From an uncultured Acidobacteriota bacterium (GTDB taxonomy: Bacteria > Acidobacteriota > Terriglobia > Terriglobales > Acidobacteriaceae): DNA of 51,679 nucleotides. The DNA lies in the NCBI GenBank assembly GCA_903873705.1, contig CAIQPK010000055.1, positions 1-51,679 of the forward strand, in the 5' to 3' direction. Within the stretch, counting starts at the first letter, position 1. Every line of letters begins with the position of its first letter. Below the pieces are notes generated by a model. The model did not search any database. It worked only from the letters and a program-made list of their open reading frames with translations, and had not been told where the DNA came from. This document shows positions 8,493 through 17,267 of this stretch, piece after piece. The translations under genes and the position numbers were made by a program.

Positions 8493-9605
8493 ATGCCCTC
8501 GTCACAAGCCACGGAAGCACCTAGAGCTGCACGTGCCAGCGCTGAAAAGCTGCCAAAAATCGACTTCCTCCGCGCCGTCAGCGCCGGCATCGTGGTGCTC
8601 TACCATTACGGCGTTCCCGGCATCCCCGCCAGCTTCGGCGTACTCACCTTCTTTGTCATCAGTGGCTTCCTCATCACTCACCTGCTGCTCCGCGAGCAGG
8701 AGCGCACCGGCAACATCTCTCTCGGCCGCTTCTACATCCGCCGTTCCCTGCGCATCTTCCCCGCCTTCTACGTTTACTGGCTGCTCGTCGTGGCAGACGC
8801 CATCTACCGCCATCGCCTCCACGCCTGGCTCGCGCCTCTCATCTGCTCCTTTTTCTACGTCAACAACTACTACCAGGGCCTCAACCACTACCCCTATAGC
8901 CTGGTCGCGCATAGCTGGTCGCTCGGTGTAGAAGAGCAGTTCTATCTCCTCTGGCCCGGCATCTTCCTGCTGTTGCGTCGTCGCCTCATTCCGCTCACCC
9001 GCTCGCTTGCCATCGCCATTCCCTGTTTCTGGGTCATGCGCGCCGCCATGCACTTTCACGGTGTAGACGAAGCCTACATTAATACCGCCTTCGAAACCCG
9101 CATCGACGCCATCCTTGCCGGCTGCCTGCTCGCCCTCGTCCTGCACACCGGCGTTGTCGCCCCGCTGATTGCCCGCCTCCGCCGGCCCCCTGCGATGTTT
9201 GTCGTCCTGGCTTTGCTCGGCCTTTCGCTCTTCAAGGGCGCGCACTACGGCATTCCCTATCGCAACGTAATTGGCTTCGCCGTCGAACCGGTCCTCGTGG
9301 CCCTCCTCATCCTGCAGCTCACCTCGCTCCGCGGCCTCACCTGGATGGACGCCAGGCCGCTCTCCTACCTCGGCCGCATCTCCTACTCCACCTATCTCTA
9401 CCAGGAGATCGTCATTCCCGCCCTCAAGGACCGCATCCCTCACCCCTTCAACCTCATCGGCTGCGTACTCGCCGTCTGGATCACCGCTGCGCTTTCCTTC
9501 GAGCTCATCGAAAAGCCCTTCCTCAAGCTCAAGCGCCGCTTCGAAACCGTCCACACCGACCGCCTCGAACCCACCCTGCCCAGGAACTTCCCCGTCGACG
9601 CCTGA
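8493..9605 (+). CDS. Acyltransferase 3 family membrane protein (OafA/YrhL-like)
   Basis: A 370-residue polytopic membrane acyltransferase. Members O-acylate surface sugars, peptidoglycan, lipopolysaccharide or macrolides using acyl-CoA. The family core is clear: IDFLRAVSAGIVVLYHYG near the N-terminus (with the conserved R and H of the usual 'R..A...V...H' pattern), FFVISGFLITHLLL, FYIRRSLRIFPAFY and HSWSLGVEEQFYLLWP. About ten membrane segments are visible. The C-terminus ends in a short soluble tail without an SGNH domain. The acceptor is unknown. It precedes a mutarotase and maf on the same strand with 70- and 5-bp gaps, but each looks functionally independent. Confidence 0.92.
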   Translation: MPSSQATEAPRAARASAEKLPKIDFLRAVSAGIVVLYHYGVPGIPASFGVLTFFVISGFLITHLLLREQERTGNISLGRFYIRRSLRIFPAFYVYWLLVVADAIYRHRLHAWLAPLICSFFYVNNYYQGLNHYPYSLVAHSWSLGVEEQFYLLWPGIFLLLRRRLIPLTRSLAIAIPCFWVMRAAMHFHGVDEAYINTAFETRIDAILAGCLLALVLHTGVVAPLIARLRRPPAMFVVLALLGLSLFKGAHYGIPYRNVIGFAVEPVLVALLILQLTSLRGLTWMDARPLSYLGRISYSTYLYQEIVIPALKDRIPHPFNLIGCVLAVWITAALSFELIEKPFLKLKRRFETVHTDRLEPTLPRNFPVDA

Positions 9606-9658
9606 CGCCCCGAACGCACCACCCCCGCCAAATTCGCTGCGGAAGTCCTTGGCGCATC

Positions 9659-9664
9659 TAAACT
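9659..9664 (+). promoter_or_regulatory. -10-like hexamer TAAACT close to start codon
   Basis: TAAACT ends 10 nt before the ATG at 9675, with no Shine-Dalgarno in between. The spacing is the same type as at 3995 and 33258. Confidence 0.45.
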
Positions 9665-9674
9665 GAAAGCCGCC

Positions 9675-10592
9675 ATGGATCTGCAAACCCTCACCGACCA
9701 CTTCGCTCTCCCCGGCGTCCTCGCCTTCCACGAAACCGAATCCGGCCTCATCCACGCCCACATCACCGCGCCCGCCTGCACCGCCGAGCTCTACCTCCAG
9801 GGCGCCCACCTCACCCACTGGCAGCCCATCGGCCACGGCCCGGTCCTCTTCCTCAGCGAAAAGTCCGTCTACGTCCCCGGCAAAGCCATCCGTGGCGGCA
9901 TCCCGGTCATCTTCCCCTGGTTCGGCCCCCGCACCGCCACCCTCACCGGCTCGCGCACCGACGGCCCCCAGCACGGCTTCGCCCGCACCCAAAACTGGGA
10001 GCTCGCCTTCGCCGCCCTCTCCGGCGACGACCTCCACCTCACCCTCACCCTCGCTCCCACCGAGCAGTCACAGGACCTCGGCTTCGACCACTTCCGTCTC
10101 GCCCTCCAGTTCATCTTCGGCGAAACCCTCACCGTGCGCCTCACCGTCGCCAACGAGGGCAGCGAACCCCTGCGCTTCGAAGAAGGCCTCCATACCTACC
10201 TCACCGTAGGCGACGCCACCCAGGTCCGCATCACCGGGCTCGCCGACACCGCCTACATCGACAAGCCCGACCACGCCACCCGCAAGATACAGACCGACCC
10301 CATCCTCATCTTCCACGGCGAAACCGACCGCCCCTACCTCAACACCAGCACTGCGGTCACGCTCGCAGACCCCACCCTCCGCCGCCGCATCGCTATCGCC
10401 AAGCAGGGCTCGGAAACCACCGTCATCTGGAACCCCGGCCCCATCCTCAGCGAAAAGATCGCCGACCTCGGCGAAGACGCCTGGCGCCGCATGGCCTGTA
10501 TAGAAACCGTCAACGCCGCCGACAACGCCATCACCCTCGCACCCAACGCCACCCACACTATGCAAGCCCGTATCTCGGTGGAGAGCCTCTAA
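9675..10592 (+). CDS. D-hexose-6-phosphate mutarotase (YeaD-like)
   Basis: A 305-residue galactose-mutarotase-fold enzyme of the YeaD branch, which interconverts alpha and beta anomers of hexose 6-phosphates in the cytoplasm. Supporting motifs are GGIPVIFPWFGPR (about residues 75-87), DGPQHGFARTQNWEL with the catalytic His (about 96-110), EEGLHTYLTVGD (about 172-183) and WNPGP near the C-terminus. The GxPxxFPWFGP motif separates this group from galM-type aldose 1-epimerases. The length is normal. maf follows 5 nt after the stop, so the two genes are probably cotranscribed. Confidence 0.9.
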   Translation: MDLQTLTDHFALPGVLAFHETESGLIHAHITAPACTAELYLQGAHLTHWQPIGHGPVLFLSEKSVYVPGKAIRGGIPVIFPWFGPRTATLTGSRTDGPQHGFARTQNWELAFAALSGDDLHLTLTLAPTEQSQDLGFDHFRLALQFIFGETLTVRLTVANEGSEPLRFEEGLHTYLTVGDATQVRITGLADTAYIDKPDHATRKIQTDPILIFHGETDRPYLNTSTAVTLADPTLRRRIAIAKQGSETTVIWNPGPILSEKIADLGEDAWRRMACIETVNAADNAITLAPNATHTMQARISVESL

Positions 10593-10597
10593 ACCCC

Positions 10598-11158
10598 ATG
10601 CTCATCCTGGCCTCATCCTCCCCCCGCCGCCGCGAGCTCCTCACCCAGGCCGGCCTCACCTTCAGCATCGAAGCCGCCAACATCGACGAAGCCCGTCACC
10701 CCAACGAGCCCGCCACCGAATACGTGCAGCGCCTCGCCCTGGAAAAAGCCCAGGCCATCCACCACCGCCATCCCCACGCCACCATCCTCGGCGCCGACAC
10801 CACCGTTGTCCTCAACGGCGAAATCATGAACAAGCCCACCAGCAGAGAAGACGCCACCCGCATGCTCCGCGCGCTCGCCGCCCGAACCCACCAGGTCTAC
10901 ACCGGCATCGCCGTCGTCACACCCACCGCGCAACGCACCCATCTCGAATCCACTGACGTCACCTTCTCCCCCATAGACGAAGCCGACCTCACCCAGTACG
11001 TCGCTTCAGGCGACCCTCTCGACAAAGCCGGCGCCTACGGCATCCAGGGCTACGCCGCCCGCTGGATCCCCCGCATCGCAGGCGACTACTTCAACGTAGT
11101 AGGTCTCCCCATAGCCGCCACCCTGCGCCTTCTACGCGAAGCCCGCCACAGTCTGTAA
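10598..11158 (+). CDS. maf: Maf family nucleotide pyrophosphatase (YhdE type)
   Basis: A 186-residue Maf/HAM1-fold house-cleaning enzyme that hydrolyses non-canonical or excess nucleoside triphosphates. The diagnostic ILASSSPRRRELL opens the protein (residues 2-14), GADTTVVLNG carries the acidic catalytic residues (about 67-76), and DKAGAYGIQG (about 143-152) places it with dTTP/UTP-preferring YhdE proteins rather than YceF. The start is fixed by the N-terminal motif. It probably shares a transcript with the mutarotase. Confidence 0.93.
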   Translation: MLILASSSPRRRELLTQAGLTFSIEAANIDEARHPNEPATEYVQRLALEKAQAIHHRHPHATILGADTTVVLNGEIMNKPTSREDATRMLRALAARTHQVYTGIAVVTPTAQRTHLESTDVTFSPIDEADLTQYVASGDPLDKAGAYGIQGYAARWIPRIAGDYFNVVGLPIAATLRLLREARHSL

Positions 11159-11174
11159 GCATCACCCTTGTGTT

Positions 11175-11199
11175 GTCATTCCCAAAGGGAATCTGCGTT
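11175..11199 (+). repeat. Short palindromic repeat, TCATTCCC family, copy 1
   Basis: GTCATTCCCAAAGGGAATC, then TGCGTT. The inverted arms ATTCCC/GGGAAT flank AAA. An almost identical copy with GAA in the loop lies at 40785-40812. It occupies the gap between convergent genes (maf and the minus-strand cluster). Confidence 0.65.
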
Positions 11200-11204
11200 G
11201 GCCG

Positions 11205-11657
11205 CTACTTCCGCATCTTCTCCAGCCACGTCATATCCCGCACAAAAAACACCAGCGTCCCCGGCTGCGGATAAAGCGTAATCCGCGGCTTGCACGCGTT
11301 CTCGCTCACCACGCCCGCCGCCCGAACCTTGCCCAGGTCGAACGTATGCTTCAGCGTCTTCGAGCAGGGTTTGTGCAACTCCACCGCAATGGCCAGCAGC
11401 GTCGCATCCGACCCCGGAATCGCCGCATAACCCTCGCCGTCGGTCACCGCCGCCGTCCCACCCTTTTTCCCATCGAGACCCATGCCATCCGGCCGCTCCA
11501 GCATCACTTTCTGATTCGCCACCGGCCGTCCCGTCTTGCCGCTCAGTAGCTGCAGCCGCATACCGGACCCATCGTTCTGCGCCGCCGCCACGCCGCACCA
11601 CAACACCAGCCCACCGATCAACCGCACAAAATTCTTCGTTCGCATCGTTCGAGTCAT
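11205..11657 (-). CDS. Small secreted protein, carboxypeptidase-regulatory-like
   Basis: A 150-residue exported protein. A signal peptide (NFVRLIGGLVLWCGVAAAQ) ends at about residue 26. The mature part starts MRLQLLSGKTGRPVANQKVML and continues with ...GGTAAVTDGEGYAAI, a pattern like the carboxypeptidase-regulatory/Ig-like beta-sandwich in which 'TGRPVAN..V' opens the fold and 'T(D)..G.' marks its middle. The C-terminal ITLYPQPGTLVFFVRDMTWLEK is conserved-looking but unrecognised. Two ATGs (11657 and 11645) are possible. It is the last gene of a minus-strand cluster with RNase T2. Confidence 0.7.
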   Translation of the reverse strand: MTRTMRTKNFVRLIGGLVLWCGVAAAQNDGSGMRLQLLSGKTGRPVANQKVMLERPDGMGLDGKKGGTAAVTDGEGYAAIPGSDATLLAIAVELHKPCSKTLKHTFDLGKVRAAGVVSENACKPRITLYPQPGTLVFFVRDMTWLEKMRK

Positions 11658-11697
11658 CCCGCCAATCCACCCGTTAGATGCACAATCCGCGCACGCG

Positions 11698-12330
11698 TCA
11701 GCGCGCAGCCGCTGCCGCCTGGATCTTCACCACATCCGCCGTGCAGCTCGGCAGCCCGCGACACACCATCGGCCTCAAATCCTTGGTGAAACACGCCTCC
11801 ACCGCCGTCAGCTGCTTCTCTTTATTGCAACTCAACAGGATGCTCCCCGCCGGAAATCCTGCGTTGATCTTCGCGAACAGCTCCACCACCGCCGCCGTCT
11901 TCATCTCCGCATCTTTGTCGAAATGCTTGAACGCCGCCGGCACCACCAGCGCCGTGTACGTCTTTCGCTCCGCCGCAAAAAACGCCTCAGGCTTCAGCGT
12001 GGTGCACGTCCCATGCTTGTCCCACTCGTGCTGCAGCAGAGGCAGATCGGGCGTCATATCCAGAAAGCGTTTCAAATTCTTCGGCCCCGGCAGCTCCGCG
12101 CAATTCACGGGATAGCTCCCGTCAAAATTCTGCGTCCACAACCCATGCAGCACAAATCCCGCCGGCATTTTGCAATCGGGTCCCGCTCCCGGCACCCCGC
12201 AGAACTGTGGCCCCCACGCTACGTTCATCACGTAAAAATCGAACTTCCCGGGCACACCCTTATCCTGCCCCAGCGCACCCACACCCGCAGCCATCACCAA
12301 CACCACACCCAGCGCCCACTTCAGCATCAT
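11698..12330 (-). CDS. Secreted ribonuclease T2 family protein
   Basis: A 210-residue exported endoribonuclease of the T2/RNase I family, which cuts RNA through a 2',3'-cyclic phosphate. Both active-site signatures are present: CAS I as FVLHGLWTQ (His62) and CAS II as HEWDKHGTC (His101, Glu102, Lys105, His106). Cys residues (44, 53, 77, 109, 174 and others) fit the disulfide-rich fold. A signal peptide (WALGVVLVMAAGVGALGQ) directs it to the periplasm or medium. The second ATG, at 12327, has better spacing from the upstream GAGGG. It lies 13 nt after the small membrane-protein gene, so cotranscription is likely. Confidence 0.9.
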   Translation of the reverse strand: MMLKWALGVVLVMAAGVGALGQDKGVPGKFDFYVMNVAWGPQFCGVPGAGPDCKMPAGFVLHGLWTQNFDGSYPVNCAELPGPKNLKRFLDMTPDLPLLQHEWDKHGTCTTLKPEAFFAAERKTYTALVVPAAFKHFDKDAEMKTAAVVELFAKINAGFPAGSILLSCNKEKQLTAVEACFTKDLRPMVCRGLPSCTADVVKIQAAAAAR

Positions 12331-12343
12331 CGCCCTCGCTCGC

Positions 12344-12724
12344 CTACCGCAGCGTTACCCGCTCCACATGCCCGGCCTTGTCCGTAAACTCCACCAGCTT
12401 GCTCGACATCTCATTCACGGTCACATCCATGGTCTGCACCAGTGGCGTCATATCAGCCTCACTCAGGCACGCCATCCAATGCACGCATTTCAACCGCACC
12501 GGCGTCCCCACATGCTGCCCATGCTGCACCACCAGCAGGTAAGCCGGATCGTTGTCATTCTCCACCAGCACATCGTTCGAGTAGTTGATGTACACCTGCG
12601 CGCCCGCTTCCTTCACGCCATCGCGCACCACGCCGCCCAGAGGATCGCGCACAAACAGCCGCTGCCGCCACACCACGATCAGCGCCACCATCACCACCGC
12701 AACCAGGATCACGAACTTCTTCAC
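12344..12724 (-). CDS. Small membrane-anchored hypothetical protein
   Basis: A 126-residue protein with an N-terminal transmembrane helix ([18 protein letters not shown]) and an outward soluble domain of about 100 residues. That domain contains two Cys (in [10 protein letters not shown]) and ends in a beta-like segment ([18 protein letters not shown]). No family was recognised. Its ATG overlaps the stop of the upstream FAD oxidoreductase by 4 nt (ATGA), a sign of translational coupling, and RNase T2 follows closely. Confidence 0.75.
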   Translation of the reverse strand: MKKFVILVAVVMVALIVVWRQRLFVRDPLGGVVRDGVKEAGAQVYINYSNDVLVENDNDPAYLLVVQHGQHVGTPVRLKCVHWMACLSEADMTPLVQTMDVTVNEMSSKLVEFTDKAGHVERVTLR

Positions 12725-14412
12725 TTCTTCTCCTCGTGATACTCCTGCTCAGTATTGATGCTCCACAGCGCCGCCTTGTCTACCTTCCCCGCTGCAATCC
12801 CATCCACCACCGCCATCGCCGTCAACATGGAGTGGTCCTGGTTGTTGTACTTATGCATCCCGTTCCGCCCCACGAGAAACAAATTCTCAAACCCGTCCGT
12901 CCAGTCGCGCAACTCATCGAAGCGGTCGTAAGTCCCAAAGTATGCCGGATACGTCTTCGGCACCCGCACCACGTGCCCATCCAGCACATCGGCCGTCTTC
13001 AATATCCCGATCTTCTCCAACTCGGCCGCCGCAAACCTTTTCAACTCCTCATCCGGCATCGCCCACAGCGGGTCGGTCTCGTAACAGAAATACTCCAGCC
13101 CAATCCACACCTTCGACGCGTCCGCCACCATGTACGGGCTCCAGTTGTTGAACACCTGCAGCCGCCCGAGCAGCACATCCGGCTCCTGTATGTAGATCCA
13201 CGTGTCCTTAATCAACCCGCCGCCGTGTTCCGTCACGCTCAGCTTGTTCGCCAGTACGCCCACCGTAATAAAGTCGCGATACTCCAACCCCTCGCTCACC
13301 TCACTCACATTTGCCGGCACCGTGGTCTTCATCGCGCGCACCAGGTCACGCATCGGCATCGTCGACACGAAATAGTCGCCCTCAAATCGCCGCCGCTCGC
13401 CCTGCTCGTTCACGGCTTCCACCGCCACCACCCGGTCGCCCTCGCAAACAATCGCGTCGACCTTCCACCCCATATGAATCTCGCCGCCGCCCAGCACCAC
13501 CTTGTCGGCCACATGCTCCCACAACTGCCCCGGCCCAAACTTCGGATACAGAAACCGCTCAATCAGCGATGTGTCCGTCCCCTTCTGCGCAATATCCCCC
13601 GCGACCTTCGGCTTGCCCGCCAGCGTCTTCTTCACAAAATGTTTTACCGCCGTCGTCAGCGACAGACCCTTGATCCGCTGCGCTCCCCACTCCGCCGAAA
13701 TCTTGTCGCAAGGCGTCCCCCAGACCTTTTCCGTGTAGCTTTTGAAAAAAGTCAGATACAGCTCGCGCCCAAACCGGTTGATCAGAAAATCTTCCAGCGA
13801 CTTCTCCGGCTCAATCTGGTGAAACTTCGTCGCCACATAACTCACACCGACTTTTCCCATCCGCAACAGCCCCAGGTTTTTGATCGTGTTCCCGGTCAGC
13901 GTAATCGGGTAATCGAAAAACTTCCGCAGGTAGTAAATTCGGCTCTTCCGCGGCCGAATCAGCATCACCAGGTCAGGATTCTCCGGCGCCACGCGCACCT
14001 CGGTGTGCGTCACCACAGCGTCCAGAACATCGCCGTCCGCGTCCTCTTCAATCGTCTCTTCATCCAGTTCGACGTGCGGCCCCATGCCCCGCAACACCGG
14101 TTCATCCGACAGGTGCGCTGGCACCGCCACGGTCCGCGTCTTGCCCTGGTAGCTGATCTGCGCTTCAGGGCTAGCCGCTTCCTCCGGCGGCATCAGGTCA
14201 ACCCACCACTGCATCACGCGGTCGCTTTTGGAAAAAAAGCGGTGCCCGCCAATATCCATCCGATTGCCCTTGTAGCGGATCGTCCGCGAGATCCCGCCGA
14301 TCTCCTGCGACGCTTCCAGCACCACCGGTTGCACCCCGGTCTTCCGCAGCAACTCCAGCGCCGCGGTCAACCCGGCCGGCCCCGCTCCAATAATGATTGC
14401 CCGCTGGGCCAT
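12721..14412 (-). CDS. FAD-dependent oxidoreductase (amine-oxidase / Glf-like fold)
   Basis: A 563-residue flavoprotein. The N-terminal dinucleotide-binding motif is [18 protein letters not shown] (about residues 5-22), followed by the ribose-binding acid in VVLEAS and the GG.sRT motif of the protoporphyrinogen-oxidase/UDP-galactopyranose-mutase superfamily ([18 protein letters not shown]). The C-terminal FAD motif is [18 protein letters not shown]. Conserved aromatic stretches ([16 protein letters not shown]) match a group often annotated as NAD(P)/FAD-dependent oxidoreductase near cell-wall sugar genes. Upstream in-frame ATGs at 14475 and 14436 would add residues before the Rossmann motif. 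It is divergent from the UbiA-family gene. The substrate is unknown; a sugar-ring or polyprenyl-linked sugar is possible. Confidence 0.87.
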   Translation of the reverse strand: MAQRAIIIGAGPAGLTAALELLRKTGVQPVVLEASQEIGGISRTIRYKGNRMDIGGHRFFSKSDRVMQWWVDLMPPEEAASPEAQISYQGKTRTVAVPAHLSDEPVLRGMGPHVELDEETIEEDADGDVLDAVVTHTEVRVAPENPDLVMLIRPRKSRIYYLRKFFDYPITLTGNTIKNLGLLRMGKVGVSYVATKFHQIEPEKSLEDFLINRFGRELYLTFFKSYTEKVWGTPCDKISAEWGAQRIKGLSLTTAVKHFVKKTLAGKPKVAGDIAQKGTDTSLIERFLYPKFGPGQLWEHVADKVVLGGGEIHMGWKVDAIVCEGDRVVAVEAVNEQGERRRFEGDYFVSTMPMRDLVRAMKTTVPANVSEVSEGLEYRDFITVGVLANKLSVTEHGGGLIKDTWIYIQEPDVLLGRLQVFNNWSPYMVADASKVWIGLEYFCYETDPLWAMPDEELKRFAAAELEKIGILKTADVLDGHVVRVPKTYPAYFGTYDRFDELRDWTDGFENLFLVGRNGMHKYNNQDHSMLTAMAVVDGIAAGKVDKAALWSINTEQEYHEEKK

Positions 14413-14493
14413 GCCTTCACTTGCTCCCGGCACCATGCCACGCGCCCCATCCAGCTTATCGCACGCTCCCGCCAACCTCTCTGCCTGCTTCGC

Positions 14494-14499
14494 TATACT
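14494..14499 (+). promoter_or_regulatory. -10-like hexamer TATACT
   Basis: TATACT (5 of 6 to TATAAT) lies 72 nt before the UbiA-family start at 14572, in the divergent spacer. No matching -35 was identified. Confidence 0.4.
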
Positions 14500-14571
14500 T
14501 GAACCTCAGGGCAAACCGCCAACGTTCAACAACATCACACCCAACCGGTTCTCCGAGGGCCAGTGTTTCCG

Positions 14572-15585
14572 ATGCCTGACTCCGCTGCAAAGAACGTGAC
14601 GCTCGCCCAGCGCCTCCGCGCCCACCTCGCCATCGCGCGCCTCGACCACTCCATCAAGAACCTCTTCGTCCTCCCCGGCGTCATCGTCCCGCTCAGCGTC
14701 TACCCCGAGCTCTTCAACACCGCGCTCGTCTACAAGCTCGCACTTGCGTTCGTCGCCATCACACTCGTCGCCTGCAGCAACTACGTCATCAACGAAGTCC
14801 TTGACGCGCCCTACGACCGTCTCCACCCCATCAAAAAGAATCGCCCCGCCGCCCTCGGCCTCGTCAGCGTTCCACTCGCCTACGTGCAGTGGCTCCTGAT
14901 GATGGCCGCCGGCCTGGCCATCGGCCTCACCATCTCGCGCATGTTCACACTCATGGCGCTCATCCTCTGGATCATGGGCTGCGTCTACAACTTCCCGCCC
15001 GTTCGCACCAAGGACGTCCCCTACCTCGACGTCCTCACCGAATCGGTCAACAACCCGCTCCGCATGCTGCTCGGCTGGTACGCCACCGTCGCCCTCATGC
15101 CTCAGCCGCTCGTCCCCCCGGTCTCGCTGCTCATCGCTTACTGGATGATCGGCTGCTACTTCATGGCCCTCAAGCGCTTCTCGGAACTCTCCCAGCTCCA
15201 GCGCGGAGGCGACCACGCCCTCGCCGGCGCCTATCGCGCCTCCTTCAAGCGCTACACACCCGAGTCGCTCCTCGTCTCCGTCCTTTTCTACGCCTCTTCG
15301 GCGATGCTTTTCCTCGGCGCCTTCATCATCCGTTACCGCATCGAACTCATCATCGGCTTCCCGTTCATCGCCTTCACCATGGCCATCTACCTCAAGCTCG
15401 CGTTCAAACACGAGAGCGCCGTCCAGAACCCCGAGAAGCTCTACCGCGAGCCGCTCCTGATGGCCTCCTTCATCGCCACCGTCATCGTCATGAGCCTCAT
15501 GCTCTTCATCCGCCTCCCCCGCCTCGAAAATCTCTTCGTCCCCACCCTTCCTTCCAGCGCTCCGCAATCGATGCGTTTACCCTGA
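14572..15585 (+). CDS. UbiA-family polyprenyl-phosphate phosphoribosyltransferase homologue
   Basis: A 337-residue membrane prenyltransferase-fold protein. The first Asp-rich motif is NEVLDAPYDRLHPIKKNRP (residues 74-92), close to the ND..D...DR.HP.K..RP signature of mycobacterial decaprenyl-phosphate phosphoribosyltransferase (Rv3806c type), but with Glu in place of the second-position Asp. The second motif, CYFMALKRFSEL (about 195-206), also matches that branch (usually GKRYAEL). Members move a phosphoribosyl group from PRPP to polyprenyl phosphate, giving a lipid-linked pentose donor for wall glycans. GAGGG at 14555-14559 gives better spacing to ATG 14572 than to GTG 14563. Three GT-C enzymes follow on the same strand. 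Confidence 0.88.
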   Translation: MPDSAAKNVTLAQRLRAHLAIARLDHSIKNLFVLPGVIVPLSVYPELFNTALVYKLALAFVAITLVACSNYVINEVLDAPYDRLHPIKKNRPAALGLVSVPLAYVQWLLMMAAGLAIGLTISRMFTLMALILWIMGCVYNFPPVRTKDVPYLDVLTESVNNPLRMLLGWYATVALMPQPLVPPVSLLIAYWMIGCYFMALKRFSELSQLQRGGDHALAGAYRASFKRYTPESLLVSVLFYASSAMLFLGAFIIRYRIELIIGFPFIAFTMAIYLKLAFKHESAVQNPEKLYREPLLMASFIATVIVMSLMLFIRLPRLENLFVPTLPSSAPQSMRLP

Positions 15586-15637
15586 CCCCCGGTCGCACGC
15601 CAACACCTCCTCCGCGCGAAAGGACCATCGCCCGTCC

Positions 15638-17247
15638 ATGACCACCCCAGCGGAAACCGAGCGCAGCGAACCTCGCCTCACCCTCTTCGGCCTCCCCCCG
15701 CTCGCGCTGCTGCTGCTCGCCCTTACCGCCGCGCTCTCGCTTCTCTGGTCGCATTACAAACTGCTCTGGCTCGACGAATTCCTCGTCCTCGATACCGACA
15801 GCGTGCCCACCCTCTCCGCCATCTGGACCATCCAGCGCCACTACCCCCTCGCGCTAGACCCCTTCTTCTACCACGCCCTCATCCACGCCGCTATCCGCCT
15901 GCTCGGCGCCTGCTCGGCGCCTCCGCGTTCGTCCTGCGCCTGCCCTCGCTCGCCGGATTCCTGCTCATGCAGTTCTGCCTCTTCCGCTTCGTTCGCCGCA
16001 TCGCCAGCCAATCCGCAGCCCTCTTCGCCATGACGCTCCCGGTCCTCACTGCCACCTTCTACTACGCCGCGGAAGCCCGCCCCTACGGCCTGCTCCTCGG
16101 CCTCTTCGGCGTCGCCATCCTTAGCTGGCAATCCGCTAACGAACCCCGGCACCGCGTCACCTCACTCATCACCCTCGCCCTCTCCCTTGCGCTCGCCATC
16201 AACACCCACTACTTCGGCCTCCTCATCCTCGCTCCGCTCTGCCTCGCCGAAGCCACCCGCTCCCTCCAGCGCCGCCGCCTCGACCCACCTCTCCTCGCCG
16301 CCATCCTATGCGGAGCCGCGTCCCTCGTCGCCACCCTCCCCTTCCAGCCCGCCGCAGCCGAGTTCCGCCAGCACTACTACACCCCGCCCGTCACCCTGTC
16401 CACGGTCCTCAGCACCTACCACTACCTCTTCATCGAGCACGACTTCACCACCCGCACCGGCCGTCTCCTGTTGCTCGCCGCCATCGTCATCGGCATCCTC
16501 GCGCTGGCCGCAGCGACCGTCTCTCTCCTCACCCGCCACGCCGACCGCATTCCCCGCCCCGACACCGTCCTGCTCGCCAGCCTCAGCTTCCTCCCCATCT
16601 TCGGCTTCCTTCTCGCGCGCTTCGTCACGCACTCTCTCTCCCCCCGTTTTCTCGTCGGAACCGTTCCCGGCGTCGCAGCGCTCACAGCACTCGCTCTCCC
16701 GAGCCTCTTCGCCACGCGCCGCCGCAGCCGCGCCGTCCTCACTCTGCTCGTCATCGCCATCGCTACCGTCAACCTCATCCGTATCCGCAACGAACGCCTC
16801 CACCAGCAGCAGCTCCTCGCGGGAATCACCCTCACCCCCGCCATCAAGGCCGACATCCTCTCCAGCCCAGCGCAACTCCTCTACATGGCGGACCCCGACA
16901 CCTTCCGCATCGCCAACTACTACGCACCCGACCCCGAACTTCGCCCACGCTTCACCCTCGTCTACTCCCGTGCGCATGAACTGCTCTCGAACCACACCGA
17001 CACCGTCTCCCTGCTCGCCGAGCACCACCGAAAAATCCTCCCGGCACCCTTCACCACGTACGAAGAGCTCCGCACCCGCCCCGGCCCGCAGATCTTCCTT
17101 CTCCCCCGCCCCGCCGGGGGCTGGATCGCCTCCGCCCTCGCCGTCGATCGCGCGCAGGTCACTCCCCTTGCCCCCGCCGGCCCCCGCGATGCCGCCGCCG
17201 TTCGTTTCCCCACTGACCTGCCCAGCCGGCCATCTGTGCAACCATAA
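15638..17247 (+). pseudogene. GT-C glycosyltransferase, frameshifted by an 11-bp tandem duplication
   Basis: First of three tandem paralogues. It starts in one frame at ATG 15638 (TM helix, then DE motif D46-E47 in WLDEFLVLDTDS) and reads correctly to RLLGA at about 15910. It then leaves frame; the rest (SAFVLRLPSLAGF, YYAAEARPYG, NTHYFGLL) is open in another frame from about 15913 to 17247. The junction is an exact duplication of GCTCGGCGCCT (15901-15911 and 15912-15922). Removing one copy restores a 532-residue protein, matching the 533-residue neighbour. GT-C enzymes use polyprenyl-phosphate sugars outside the inner membrane. The gene is probably inactive in this sequence, unless it is phase-variable or an assembly error. 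Confidence 0.87.
15898..15922 (+). repeat. 11-bp tandem duplication causing a frameshift
   Basis: CCTGCTCGGCG occurs twice in direct succession, followed by CCT, giving 25 bp of perfect period 11. Eleven is not a multiple of three, so the second copy shifts the reading frame of the glycosyltransferase gene. Confidence 0.95.
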
Positions 17248-17267
17248 CTCCGTCCACCCCAGCGTCC

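Noticed and set aside
8502-10037. 511-codon minus-strand frame opposite the acyltransferase
   Set aside because: Same antisense-shadow composition; the plus strand has a certain acyltransferase 3.
12736-14502. Long plus-strand frame (588 codons) opposite the FAD oxidoreductase
   Set aside because: It is a composition shadow: rich in Arg, His, Pro and Leu, with no domain, while the opposite strand has clear FAD motifs.
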